Shown here: piece by piece, positions 33,441-44,917 of the stretch
Position numbering within the stretch: the first letter of the stretch is position 1
Layout: each line of letters starts with the position of its first letter
Assembly: GCA_020091685.1 (NCBI GenBank)
Contig: CM034592.1
Coordinates: 40,458,362-40,522,361 of the forward strand
From: Lutjanus erythropterus
Lineage: Eukaryota; Chordata; Actinopteri; Lutjaniformes; Lutjanidae
Direction of reading: 5' to 3'
DNA: 64,000 nucleotides
Program-made: the position numbers and the translations under genes
The notes under the pieces: generated by a model
The model's input: the letters and a program-made list of their open reading frames with translations, nothing else
Database searches by the model: none
Told to the model about the DNA's origin: nothing

Positions 33441-34204
33441 TGTAGCAAAGTGTTACAGAAAAAAAGCATAGAACAGATGGACTAACAGTTTAAGTTGTGT
33501 CATTGTTATTCTATAGTCTAACAGCAAAATAACATTAAAAAGAGGTGTTGCATTTTCATACATTTGTGGACTAATTTGCTTCATCTTTGCATGTTTGGAC
33601 TGCAGTGGAAATGCAGACAAGACAGGCTCGAAGTTCCTTAAAGAGTTTTTTGTCGAACTACATATTCCATGCAGCTTACACAGGTCTAATCATGTCAGTT
33701 GATGCTGTGTCTCAAACAGATTATTTCTGCCGTATAAACGTACTCATACCTGCTGGCCCTGAGAGGACCGTGCTCCCGCCTGCCTGAAATTCATGCAGGG
33801 GGTCTGTGGTATAAAAGGATTCAGGCAGCATACTTGGAAGCTTAGGTGCAGAGTCAGGCATGTTATGTCAGGTCTGTGGATGAGGTTCTCCAAGTCCAAC
33901 TAGACGCCCACCTCCCTGAGGCAAGAAAAACATTTTTAGGATATTTCCACTGCGTTTTGTTATGACGTGATAATACAGTTCATGTTAAACCAGAACACTG
34001 CGGTGCTGCAGGCATCTGACATCATCTGCTGAAGAGATCCACCAAATCTGACAAAAAATAAAAATAAAACAGACATTTTTTTAATGTGGAAATGAATAAC
34101 TAAACATTGTCATTGCCATTGTCTGCATTGAACTTGACTTTAATTTATTAAAAAGCAAGTTGCACTCAGTACAACTGAGACAGGTAACGATTTAAGCATG
34201 ATAT

Positions 34205-34940
34205 TTTCATAAAAAACAACGATTCTCAGTGGGGTTCAGGTCTGGACTCTGTGGTGGACAATCCATGTGTGAAAATGATGTCTCATGCTCCCTGAACCAC
34301 TCTTTCACAGTTTGAGCCCCATGAATCCTGACATTGTCATCTTGGAATATGTCTGAATCATCAGGGAAGAAAAAAATCCACTGATGTAAAAACCTGATCA
34401 TTCAGTTTATTCAGGTAGTGAGCTGACCTAATGTTTTTTGGGCTCGTAACGTTGCTGAACCTCAACCTGAGCAACTGAAGCAACTCCAGGTCATAACACT
34501 GCCCCCACAGGCTTGTACTGTAGGCGCTAGGCATGATGGGAGCATCACTTCATCTGCCTCTCTTCTTACCCTGATGCCCCCATCACTCTGGAACAGGGTA
34601 AATCTGGACTCATCAGACCACATGGCCTTTTTCCATTGATCCAGAGTCCAATCTTTATGCTCCCTAGAAAATTGAAGCCTTTTTTTCAGATTAGCCTCAA
34701 TGATAAGTGGTTTTCTTAAGGCTACACAGCTGTTTAGTTCCAATTCTCTTCACACTGTGTGTGTGGAAATGCTCTTACTTTCACTATGAGTTCTACTGTT
34801 GATTTTTTATGATGTGATTTCACCAAATGTTTAAGTGATCTCCTTTTGCCCACCACATTTCTTCCTTGAAGATGATGGTTCACCTCCATCCTTCCAGGAG
34901 TTAAATAACTTTTTGTCAGCTGAAACATATTAATCACTGC
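34205..34940 (-). mobile_element. Tc1-like DNA transposon relic
   Basis: Three minus-strand blocks in transposase order: an HTH-like part (GKRRSLKHLVKSHHKKSTVE), then KDWTLDQWKKAMWSDESRFT with GGSVMTWSCFS, then [18 protein letters not shown] and [12 protein letters not shown]. These carry the positions of the DDE triad (WSDES, QDDN, NPTEN). The blocks are in different frames, so no active transposase is made. Terminal inverted repeats were not found, so true ends may lie further out. Confidence 0.9.
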
Positions 34941-35278
34941 AGTAATTATCCAATGGAAGAATCTAACCTATTTGCGTAGTTAAATCTAAGTGGTGACTTC
35001 TTTTTGGCAGGTAGTTTATTATCTCTTTTATATACTGTAGTAAAAGGTATATATATTTTTTTTACATATCTCCTATTTTGTATTGCTTTTATATACTTTC
35101 TATTCTTGAACGGGAGCATCTGTAACTTCAACAGTTTTAATAAAGTATTTCTGATTCTGTCATTTGTCTGTTTAGCAGACATGGTCCAGCCAGCAGGGGG
35201 AGCCACAGTCTCACACACTCCAACACTTAACTACTGGCTGAGTCTTCAGTTTACATTCCTGTAGTTCTTGGCACTGTC

Positions 35279-35279
<1 letters not shown>
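34941..35279. other. Spacer, no gene
   Basis: AT-rich with no recognised feature; it may include the worn left end of the Tc1 element. Confidence 0.35.

Positions 35280-35356
<77 letters not shown>
35280..35356. repeat. (TG)n microsatellite
   Basis: About 38 uninterrupted TG units, which yield spurious Cys-Val open frames. Confidence 0.95.
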
Positions 35357-35358
<2 letters not shown>

Positions 35359-35847
35359 CAGGGGCAGAGTTACAGTACAGAGGGTTTTACAGTGAACCAG
35401 AGACAGACAGAGAGGAAACTGTGCAGTTTAAATAAACACTGGGGGGTGTTTGATTCTGCTCTCTGTCTGTAAATCAAACTCACCTCAAAGGGGCTGAAAT
35501 GTTTGAAAGGCGCTTTGGAGTAATGTCCAGGTCAGTGACGCTGTGTTCACACGCAGATACTCTACAGGGAGTTTCAAGTCTGAAGCTTTCAGGTTTCTTC
35601 ACAGCTCAGTAATCAGCTGTAAAGTGTTTTCTGATGCCAGTATAATGAGGAGAGAGTTGGCTTGTCGTCCTGTGTGCTGTTGTTTGAAGAGTCAGTTCAT
35701 ACTTTTTAATGTTTTGTAAAGAAAACTTACTTTACAATATATTATCCTGAGCTGAAAAATCCTGTTAGCTCTGAGTTTAGTCACAAGACCACTGTTTGCT
35801 GTTTTTTAAATGAACAATGAGGAAAGTAAACAAAGTTTTTTCAGGGT

Positions 35848-36660
35848 TGAGTCGGATTACTTGGAAATGTAGTCAGTGTCTCAATACAAACTGTGGCTTT
35901 TTTTTTTTCTTTTTTATAATTGGTAACATTCTCCACTGAATAACAAAGAGCGTCATCTAATGCAAATGCTTGATTTGTTTTGATTTCATTAGGTTTGATT
36001 TGATTTAGCACATATAAAAAAAAACATTAAAAAACAATATAAAAATATAACAAGACTAAAAGCCCACAAGGTTTATCATGGTTCTACCCCAGTTATAAAT
36101 TGGAGCAAATCAAAATACAATTACAATTACTGATCACGATTTAGAGTCTAAATATTTAGATTCAGAACCATAAGTCCCCTTTTCACAGTGTAGGACTAAC
36201 ACAGATAGGTAATATAAAAAGAAAAAAGTTAGTTAGTTCTGTAATCCAGTTAGTTCTGGATTACTTCAAAATCAGACACTGAAAATGTTGCACCTTGGAC
36301 TAAACTACTTAAATCAGAGGCTTTAAGTAGAGGACAGAGGAGTGCTAACTCAAAATGTTCATCTTCAATTTTCAGTGTAAGTAAAAAGGAATAAATTCTC
36401 CATAAATCATCATTAAAAAAGCAAATATTAACTAAATCACCATTAACAAAACAATCTGTGAGCAGTAATTTATGTAAAATGTGCTTTTTATGAGTTAATA
36501 AAGACTTGGTTATAAGGAAAAAATTAAAGATGTAATCAAAAATTTAATCAAGTAATGTAACTATAATTTAATTATGTTTATTAAAATGTAATCTAGGCTG
36601 ATATTTATATATTTATTTGGTAATCTGATTATATAATCCCAATTACATGTAATCCTGTGG
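35848..36660. mobile_element. 'GGATTAC...TGTAATCC' element, diverged
   Basis: GTCGGATTACTTGGAAATGT at the left and CCAATTACATGTAATCCTGT at the right pair in inverted fashion, with TAATCAAGTAATGTAACTA inside. It is related in style to the element at 30088-30681 but longer and more worn. Confidence 0.4.
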
Positions 36661-38154
36661 ACAGTTTTGGCTGCTGACCTGCATCATCAGAGATAAAAAT
36701 ATAAAATGACTGACAGTAGTGACAGAAAACAGACAAAAACATAGAGACATTTCATAGAGTAACATTAGCAGGGTTAGTTACTGTGTTTTCACTGCGTTTC
36801 ACTAACTTTTGATCACGAAACTGCTAAAACACAAAGTAGGAGCTCAACACACGTCTTTTTCAAGCCCTGTTTCACTTCCTGATTGATCAGGGAGAATCCT
36901 TCATTCATCACCAAATCATCTTATATAAATACGGGCTTCACTTAAAGGTGCAGTGAGCGACTCTGGAGAAAGACAGTTCATTGTTGAGTCTCATTCCTGG
37001 ATCATTAAATGCTGATGTTTTGTGAATGAGACTATATAACCATCAGCTATCTTACCGACCTGTGATTGGCCAGCGTCTTCTGTCATGGGCTTCAATTTCG
37101 AAAACCTGAAAGCCAAGAGGAGAAGCAGACGTTTAAAAGTTATCCTGCAGCTTTTGCACAATGATGCCAAAAATAAACTGCATATAGCTTTAAACAGATC
37201 AAGAGGATGCTTACTAACTATTATGCAAATTCAGATATCTTCTAGCATAAAATCCTGGTTGATCCACTTTGCTTTCAGTCAGAAGCTCCTTAAAAATGTG
37301 TGGAAATTTTGTGTGACAGGTTGAAAAAGTTGAGAATGGATAGGAACATGTTAACACCAACATACAGGCTTATTTGTGATCCAGCATAATAACGGAAAAA
37401 CATAAAGCCATTAGGAGAGAAAGAGCTCATCAAATGGGATTTTGTAATGTCAGCTACAGGTAGATATTCTATTCTGGATCATTTCCCAGTGGTTAAAATG
37501 CTGCCTGGAACAGTGAGTTAAATTACAGAGGAGCACAGTCATTTTTTTTATTCTTCACCCCCTTTCGAATATTAATCTCATCTGAATGGGGTTCTTGTCC
37601 CCAGATGGCCCTGAGCTAAGATGCTAAAATAGCCTTGTAGTCACACTGGATTAAAGGACACAAAGCCTAAATCACTTCCTTTCATTGTGTTTTGTACTGA
37701 TAAGTTCAACCAGATGCAATAAAAACAATGATTATATAGCTCATCATTTATTCCTGTATGGCAGTTTTGCAGCTGATTTTCCACCCAGTAGCCTTGAACA
37801 GACCAGTTTTGCACAAATATTATTTTCCACACCAGCATATAGCTGCCAGGGTGATGAAAATTTCTTAAACTGCCCATTAGGTCTGTCACAATGCCAGATT
37901 TTCACTCCCACGATTATTACGGCCAAAAGAATTCACAATATTACTGTATTATCATGATGTCTACAGAAAATGTGAGGCAATGTTAAATCTGTGTCATCAG
38001 CCTTTAAAATCTTCTCCACAACTTTTACACCTCAGACAGGAAACGCTGAGGAGAATTTTCTGATGTTTCTATTTCTAACAGATTCAGGAGGGAGCTGAAC
38101 TCACAGCTCTGAGCCTCTGGTCCTCCTCCGCTGAGAGGATGTTTACACATCACT

Positions 38155-38157
<3 letters not shown>
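36661..38157. other. Spacer, no gene
   Basis: No coding signal. TTAAAGGTGCAGTGAGCGAC at 36943 looks like one end of a TTAA-type short element, without a clear partner end. Confidence 0.4.

Positions 38158-38203
<46 letters not shown>
38158..38203. repeat. (TG)n microsatellite
   Basis: About 23 TG units. A second array at 38301-38340 follows about 100 bases later. Confidence 0.95.
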
Positions 38204-38297
38204 ATCCGGGTTGAGCAGAGTCATGCATTTTTTCCATTACCCTCATCAAATCAATGTTAAACACTCCTCCACTCCATCTACTGTCCCTGTACAACCA

Positions 38298-38300
<3 letters not shown>

Positions 38301-38340
<40 letters not shown>
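38301..38340. repeat. (TG)n microsatellite
   Basis: About 20 TG units ending in GGGTGGGTGGG. Confidence 0.95.
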
Positions 38341-38348
<8 letters not shown>

Positions 38349-39159
38349 GGTGTGTCACCAGCATGCCCGATCAATAAGCAAATAGGATATTTGATCAGTA
38401 AAAACTGGGACAGCCAGTCTGACAGCTGTGGTTTCCAGATAAACTGCAGCTGATTTAAACCAGTTTGTTGTTATTTCACAGCAGCTCGGATTCATTTCTC
38501 TTCACTTCTAAAAATAAACGTTTGATGATTTAAGTGATCTCCTGACTTTTCCTCTTTCCTTATCAACTTGTTTTCATCCCAGCTTGTCAAATAACAAAAT
38601 TTGGCATGACCCCCAGCGTCTCATACAGGCACACAAACTACTTGCACACTTGACACCTTAAAAATGGTTTCAAAAAGGTTTCACAGACTTTGTTTGATGC
38701 TTTCTGGTGACATTTAAAGAATGAAAATAACAAAGTACAGAATTTTTATGTTAAATACTTTTAATTTTACTTAACCAGTTATCTTCCATTAATTTTTTTG
38801 CCTCTAAAAGAAAATTGACTAACAAATTTAACACAATGCATGCTCGTTTCTGCTAAAACTGTCCTTAAGAAATGTGAATTATTTTTTCCAGAACGTCTGG
38901 TTTGGTGTAGCTGTACCATTTCTTCGACTTGAGTCATATAAGGCTTACACACAATGTAAGGTTGGTCACAGGTTGTGAAAATAAAGACAGAAAAAAGTAT
39001 GATAAATAAAAAAAAATGTCATAAATCGGGTCCCGAGAGTAAATACGGAGAGAGCAATGAAAAAAGGGACAAAATGTTGTTTTTGATAAGTTAGGAATGA
39101 GAACAAGCTGGAACAACAAGCAGATTCACGTTTGTGGTTTTGAGTGAAAACAAATACTT

Positions 39160-39480
39160 GATGGATCACCATGAAATTTGCTAGAGATATTCATGTCCCC
39201 CTCAGGATTATTGTATTAACTTTTTATTTAGGGCCATTATCAGGTCAAATTCTGAATTTTGTCTATTACTTTGGTTACAACTCAATACCGAAATCTAATG
39301 ACCTTCCTGTCAGCCTCAGCTGTACTTGTGTTTACTGCAAATTAGCAAATATTAGCATGGAAACACGCCACACCAAGAACCTACAGCCATGCTAGCTGCT
39401 CTGTGAGGCTGTACTCGGACACAGCGGTACTTTGGGCTAAATGCTAACGTCAACATGCTAACGTGCTGATAGGAATGTCT
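39160..39480. repeat. 'GATCACCATGAAATTTG...GCTAACGTGCTGA' teleost repeat
   Basis: TGGATCACCATGAAATTTGC, CATTATCAGGTCAAATTCTG, TTCCTGTCAGCCTCAGCTGT, AAATTAGCAAATATTAGCAT and CTGTGAGGCTGTACTCGGAC follow in the order of an abundant repeat in percomorph genomes. Its class is not clear to me. Confidence 0.65.
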
Positions 39481-39957
39481 CCAGTGTTCAACACAAACTG
39501 TTGTTACACCAAAATTGACTCCCTTACTGTTCCCAGTAGACAAGTTTGCCTCTCTGTTTTTTTCTCATGTGTTACGTTTGGCGTCACGAACAGGACGGAA
39601 AAAAGTTTAGTAAACTTGTTGGTGCTAAATATCTTTTTCTCCAGCCTCTTTCAAACTCAGTACAGACTAATTTTGAATGATTTTCGAGCGCTGCTTGAAT
39701 GGAGACAGATGGAATTTGTGACTGAGATGACAGAAGATACCGGTGGAAGCAACAAGCTAGGAAATTAATGAAAATTAGCATCCACCCTGGTGTCATGTGT
39801 CCATCACTGCCAATCGGAGCTGGAGTCGATAAATACCTGTGACCGCTGTGGTCATTTGACCTGGGAATTAATGATGATTGTACTGTTTCACACTGAAGAC
39901 AAAAGCCAGACGTTAGTGGTTGTTAGTGGGTTTTATGTTCAGTGTCGAAGTCGCAAG

Positions 39958-40200
39958 TCATGTCAATTTTATTTATATAGCAAAACAGAAGTTATGTCAG
40001 GGTGCTTTTCATATAGAGCAGGTCTAGGCCACACTCTTTGTAATATTATTTATAGAAAACCAATAATTCCTGCCAAGACCAAGAACTAAGATGACAGTAA
40101 CAAGGAAAAGCTTCCTTGTATCTTTTCCTTTTAACAGGCAGGAACCTCGAGTGGAACCAGACTCTGTGGTGGGTGTCCATCTGTCAGGACCAGTTTAAGG
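39958..40200. repeat. 'TTTATTTATATAGC...AGAGCAGGTCTAG' teleost repeat
   Basis: GTCAATTTTATTTATATAGC, TTTTCATATAGAGCAGGTCT, TAATATTATTTATAGAAAAC, AACAGGCAGGAACCTCGAGT and GGAACCAGACTCTG are in the known order of a repeat found throughout percomorphs. A shorter copy lies at 5316-5445. Confidence 0.75.
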
Positions 40201-42120
40201 GACTATATTAAAATGTAACATCGTCTCCTATTAGGGTCAGTAACGCAGGTAATCAGACCGTGTATGGTTACCAACGAGATCTGTATGCAGCCTGAGAGGC
40301 TAAACTCGGGGCAGAAGAGTCCCAGGGAAGGCACTGTCCCATCAATCAGCCAAACACTCGGCCTGTTTTTTGTCAACCCCACTGAGGTGTCAGCATGCAA
40401 GCCCATCGTCATGACGACTGCTCAGTAAACCGCCGCTTCTTCCAGTGTGGCTAACGGTCCACAGGTCACCATGGCAACAGTAAACATCCAGGAGGCCCGG
40501 GGGGTTGACGTGGCAACCTGAGTGTGTTTATGTCAAGTGGAACACAGAGGTTTGATCCCTGCAGCTCCTGTAGAAAATAAAATACAACTTCATAAAAACA
40601 AAACAAAACACATGAGAAGATTTGATTAGTAAGTTTACATTAAATTAAACGCACAATTTAAAAAAAAAAAATACAAAAAAAAAACCCAATCTGATAAATA
40701 CAGGGAAATGTAAGATAAAAATTAAGGAAATACTTTGAGAGTTAAATAAAATAACCGAAAATGAATTCGCAGCATCACAGTTACGTTATCAATAGTTATG
40801 CTGCTACTATGTCGTTTAAATGTTACAGTGCAACAGATATTCCATGATAAGTCTTTTCAATGTCCTCTCTATGACATTTCCTGTATTTTATATAATGACG
40901 TTGCTGCAATGTTGCTAAAACGTGACGTGCAGCTGTGTTTAAAGGTCAGAATTAAAGACCTAACTGTTGATATGTCAGAGTATAATGGAAGAAAGAAAAG
41001 ATGCATGAAAATATTATTTATTTTTATCATTTAGGACAACTTTACATTCACTAAGCCTTGTCCCTCAGTTACTGTTGCTTTGTCTGTCAAGATTTCCATT
41101 CTCACTCTGCACAATAGTGTTTACAATAAACAAGAAACAACATGAAAATATTAATAATATGATAAACAATGGTAGTTTTAGTCAGGAGTTAATAAAAGTT
41201 GCCTCCAATCTTGAGCCGATAACCGTCAATTGTTCTGGACTGACAACTGTTGCCAGATGATTTTTAACTTTATTACAGTGTACTGAGAAGTCAAATTGTC
41301 CCTGTTCTCTAGTGAACACTCAGCATCAACAGCCTTAACTGTTTGACGTTGTTTCTTGTGTTTGTTTTTGTGAAAGTTCATCCTGCAGCAGAAGTTGTAT
41401 TAGTTTTGTTGTTGTATGGAAGCCGGCTGGTTCTGCTCTGTGATCTTCTATGTACAATACACATTTACTTGATAAACATGGCCTGAAGCTAACAATATAG
41501 CTAGGTGTGAAATAAAGGGTTTCATTTGCAAACTTGTGTAATTATGTCTACAATACAGCAGCTAGCTTGCTCAGACCATAAAGTTGCCGCTGGACAGTGA
41601 GGTGACATCCACAGAAAACATTACACTGAGCGTTACTGCACCAAATTATTTAATCTATCATAAATTAAGTTATTTGCAAAAGCAAACAAAATAATAGCGC
41701 TAAGACTGTGCTGTTGTGGCAACCTAAATAACTGCAGGGGAAGCCCTAGTTACAGCAGATAAATAAATTGTTTAAACAACGTGTTTGGAACAGGCTAAAA
41801 AAAAGGACAAGCCTCTATCTGCTGTGCCTAGTTATGATTGGACAATCACTAGAGGAGCGGTCAGTTGTAAATTATGAAAACAAAAAGAAATAATATAAAT
41901 AAATACAAAATAAATAAAAAATGAACAAAAAGGCATAAAATGAAATGAGAAGTGTATATAGATCATACTGTTGTTCATCTGTATTTGACGTCTATGAAAC
42001 ATGATTTGAGAGGACTGTTCCTTTAAGACTTTATTCTGCACAGTGTTGAACTGAAAACAGTAAACCTCAGGAGGACAGTACAGTGGACACAGTGGAAACT
42101 ACAGGACTTCCTGAACAGTC
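40201..42120. other. Spacer 3' of REM1, no gene
   Basis: AT-rich with A-runs near 40660 and 41890. It must include the REM1 3' UTR at its right end. No other coding signal. Confidence 0.45.
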
Positions 42121-42136
42121 ATCTGCTCTCTCTCTC

Positions 42137-42138
42137 TG

Positions 42139-42190
<52 letters not shown>
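42137..42190. repeat. (CT)n(CA)n microsatellite
   Basis: CTCTCTCT followed by about 18 CA units, within the presumed REM1 3' UTR or just beyond it. Confidence 0.9.
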
Positions 42191-42192
<2 letters not shown>

Positions 42193-42482
42193 AACCTTTA
42201 ACCCTACAGTGATGATCTTTTTATAGTCACTCATTTTTTTTTCATGTTTCAGTCATGTGGAGGAAAAGTCTGAGACCCCGAGGTCAAAGAGGAAAGTTAA
42301 TTGGTCACAATCATCATCGACATACATACAGTCCGAAACTGTCCGCAGATCCCGTTCACTGCTCGTCATTTCTGTTGTCGACTCGCTGAGTGCGAGAATC
42401 ACCGCAGACGCCAACATCCACGATATCACAACCGAGAGAACTTCAGCACGTCCAGCCTGACGCCCCTAGTGGACATGTGTCT

Positions 42483-42760
42483 TCAGAGGACGGCCAGGTC
42501 GTGGCAGCTCTTGGACCGCGCTTTAACAGCCATGCGCTGGTTGTTGCGCGCCACCAGTCGGTCCAGGAAGCGCCGAGCCTTCTGGGTAAGGCTCTCTTTG
42601 CGTTTGTAGATTGAGCGTCTGCGCTCGACGGCCTTGCTGCCGTCCCGGCGTAGACGGATCTGTCGGACCACGCCCTCGAACAGCTCGGCCACGTTGTGCT
42701 GTAGAGACGCCGATGTCTCGATGAACTTACAGTCAAACACCACCGCACAAGCTCGGCCCT
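42483..42760 (-). CDS. rem1: REM1 last coding exon (G5 and C-terminal extension)
   Basis: Residues 220-311: EGRACAVVFDCKFIETSA, LQHNVAELFEGVVRQIRLRR, then a basic tail ending SKSCHDLAVL and stop. VAELFEGVVRQ and AVL at the end are the REM1-specific forms. The acceptor is a T-run followed by CCCAG. A minus-strand AATAAA at 42035-42030 is a plausible polyadenylation signal. Confidence 0.95.
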
Positions 42761-44865
42761 CTGGGAAAAAAAAAAACACAGAGAGGAAAAAATTCTTAGC
42801 ATCAGTATCAATTTATTGTGTTTGTACGTACGCCCTGTGACCTCTGACCCCTCACCTTCCACAGCGACTTCTCTGGACCGGACCAGGTCGCTCTTGTTGC
42901 CCACGAGGATGATGGGAAGGTTTTCAGACTGGCGGGCGCGTCGCAGCGTGATACGGAGCTCGGAGGCGGAGTCAAAGCTGGAGCGGTCGGTGACGGAGTA
43001 AACAATTACATAAGCGCTCCCGACCTTCAGACAGTCGTCCTGAGAGGAGCCGTCCTCGCCCTCCTGACAGGGACAGAGACATGGACACAGAGGACGAGAC
43101 AGAGAGACATCTTAATGTCTGTTAGATCCAGATTTTGATTCACAACTTGGACACACTAATATAATTCTGTGTTGCTGTTTATGTTTTCATCTAAGACACA
43201 GCAGCCTCGTTGTTTTCTGCTCTGAATTCTTTGTTGTGGTGTTTTTCTTAAACTAATGCTGATATTTAGACAGCAGGGCGGCTGATGTACGATATATGAT
43301 GCCAGAAAAGAACTTTATAAATGTATAAATGTATAATTATTTCATGCACATTACAATCTAATATAGATGGTTAACTTGGTCAGTAACATGTCGTTTCAGA
43401 TGAAACTCTTAGTAATTAATGAAATACAAAAATGCACTGTGTTATCTTGTAGATTTCAGACCATGACTGATACTTAAGGGGGTGCAGACTACAACATGTG
43501 AGTAGCAGGTCATTCAACTGCATTATTTTATACATTATGTGAGGGATAATGGTATGTGGAGAAATAAACCTGCTCACTGTACATTATCCTGCTTATTAGA
43601 TGGTTATGTGTGTTCCCCCAAAAATCAATAATGTGATACAAAATGTTAATTTAAAAAATATATTATAGATTTATAATTGATATAATCGCTCATCCAGAGT
43701 CTATTATCAGCCTGTCTCTTATTTGTTGTGCTATCAGTTCACTTAAATGAAATATAAAATAAGTTTAGATGCTATGAATGAATATAAATCCAGTTTTTCA
43801 TATTGTGCACCTGCAGAGCATTTTAAAGCTTGACTCATTTTTATCTGTAGGGCAATTTAAACCTTTAACTGTATAACATTTTACTTCTAGGTGTTCCTGT
43901 TTTACCTGATTAATGTGTTCTACATTTTAACTGTTTTCATTCATTATTGATGCTTTTATTTCTACATTTTTAATAATAATAATAATAATTGTGATTTTAC
44001 TGCTTTTTTAATTCTTGTTGCCACTTTTATGTAAGTTTCTCTTTGCTTTTTCTGTGTCTAAGTGCTTTTATCTTTTATTGTTTAACTCAGCTACATTGTA
44101 AGTGAGATCTCCAACTCAATGTATTTAGTTAAAATTAAGTTAAAATAAAGGTTGAATGAAGATATTATGAATGTACTCCTGCTGTTTCACAATAAAAGCC
44201 TCTGTACGGTGAACCATGGGTAGGCATTTATTATGAAGGAGTAACAGGAAGTTTCCTTAAGCACAGGCGTTAACAACTGAGGAAAATCAATAATAGATAT
44301 CCACATCAACATTTGGGCCTTCTTCTGAGTGGTTGGGTGTTGTGATTTAAAAAAAATAATAATTTGAGTAAAGTCTATGCAAAGAAACACCACGTGGCCT
44401 CACAAATTCTGACTTACTGTGATAAAACTTTCTTACACCAAAGGGCTATAAATTATCAAGAGAGCATTTTGTAAAATATGCCAATGATTTGACTCGGTGC
44501 TGTGCAGATCTGGTCTGGCTATTAAAGACTAGACTAGTTTCTAAATTTATTCCTGAATGGGAGCAACAGTAATGTGATCCAATGTGCCCCCAAGGATCAA
44601 TCACATATTTCTGATTCTCCTGGTAAATAGCATTTTGTTATCTAAACATAACAAGCTTAGAGTAATATTTTCATCATCACAACAAATTGTTTGCCTTTTT
44701 ATTTTACGATCTTGACAAAACTATCAAAGTCTAAAGTGTGAGAACATTATTGTTGTTATCTGAACATGAGAAAAACTGAAAACAAACCGTCCACACAGGT
44801 TTGAAATCGGCCGTTCACCCATAATCCTCTGCTTTAACCTAATGCTCCACAACTTCACTTCATCA

Positions 44866-44917
<52 letters not shown>

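Noticed and set aside
42301-42614. Plus-strand frames of about 100 codons
   Set aside because: Antisense to the REM1 last exon and its 3' flank, with no conserved pattern.
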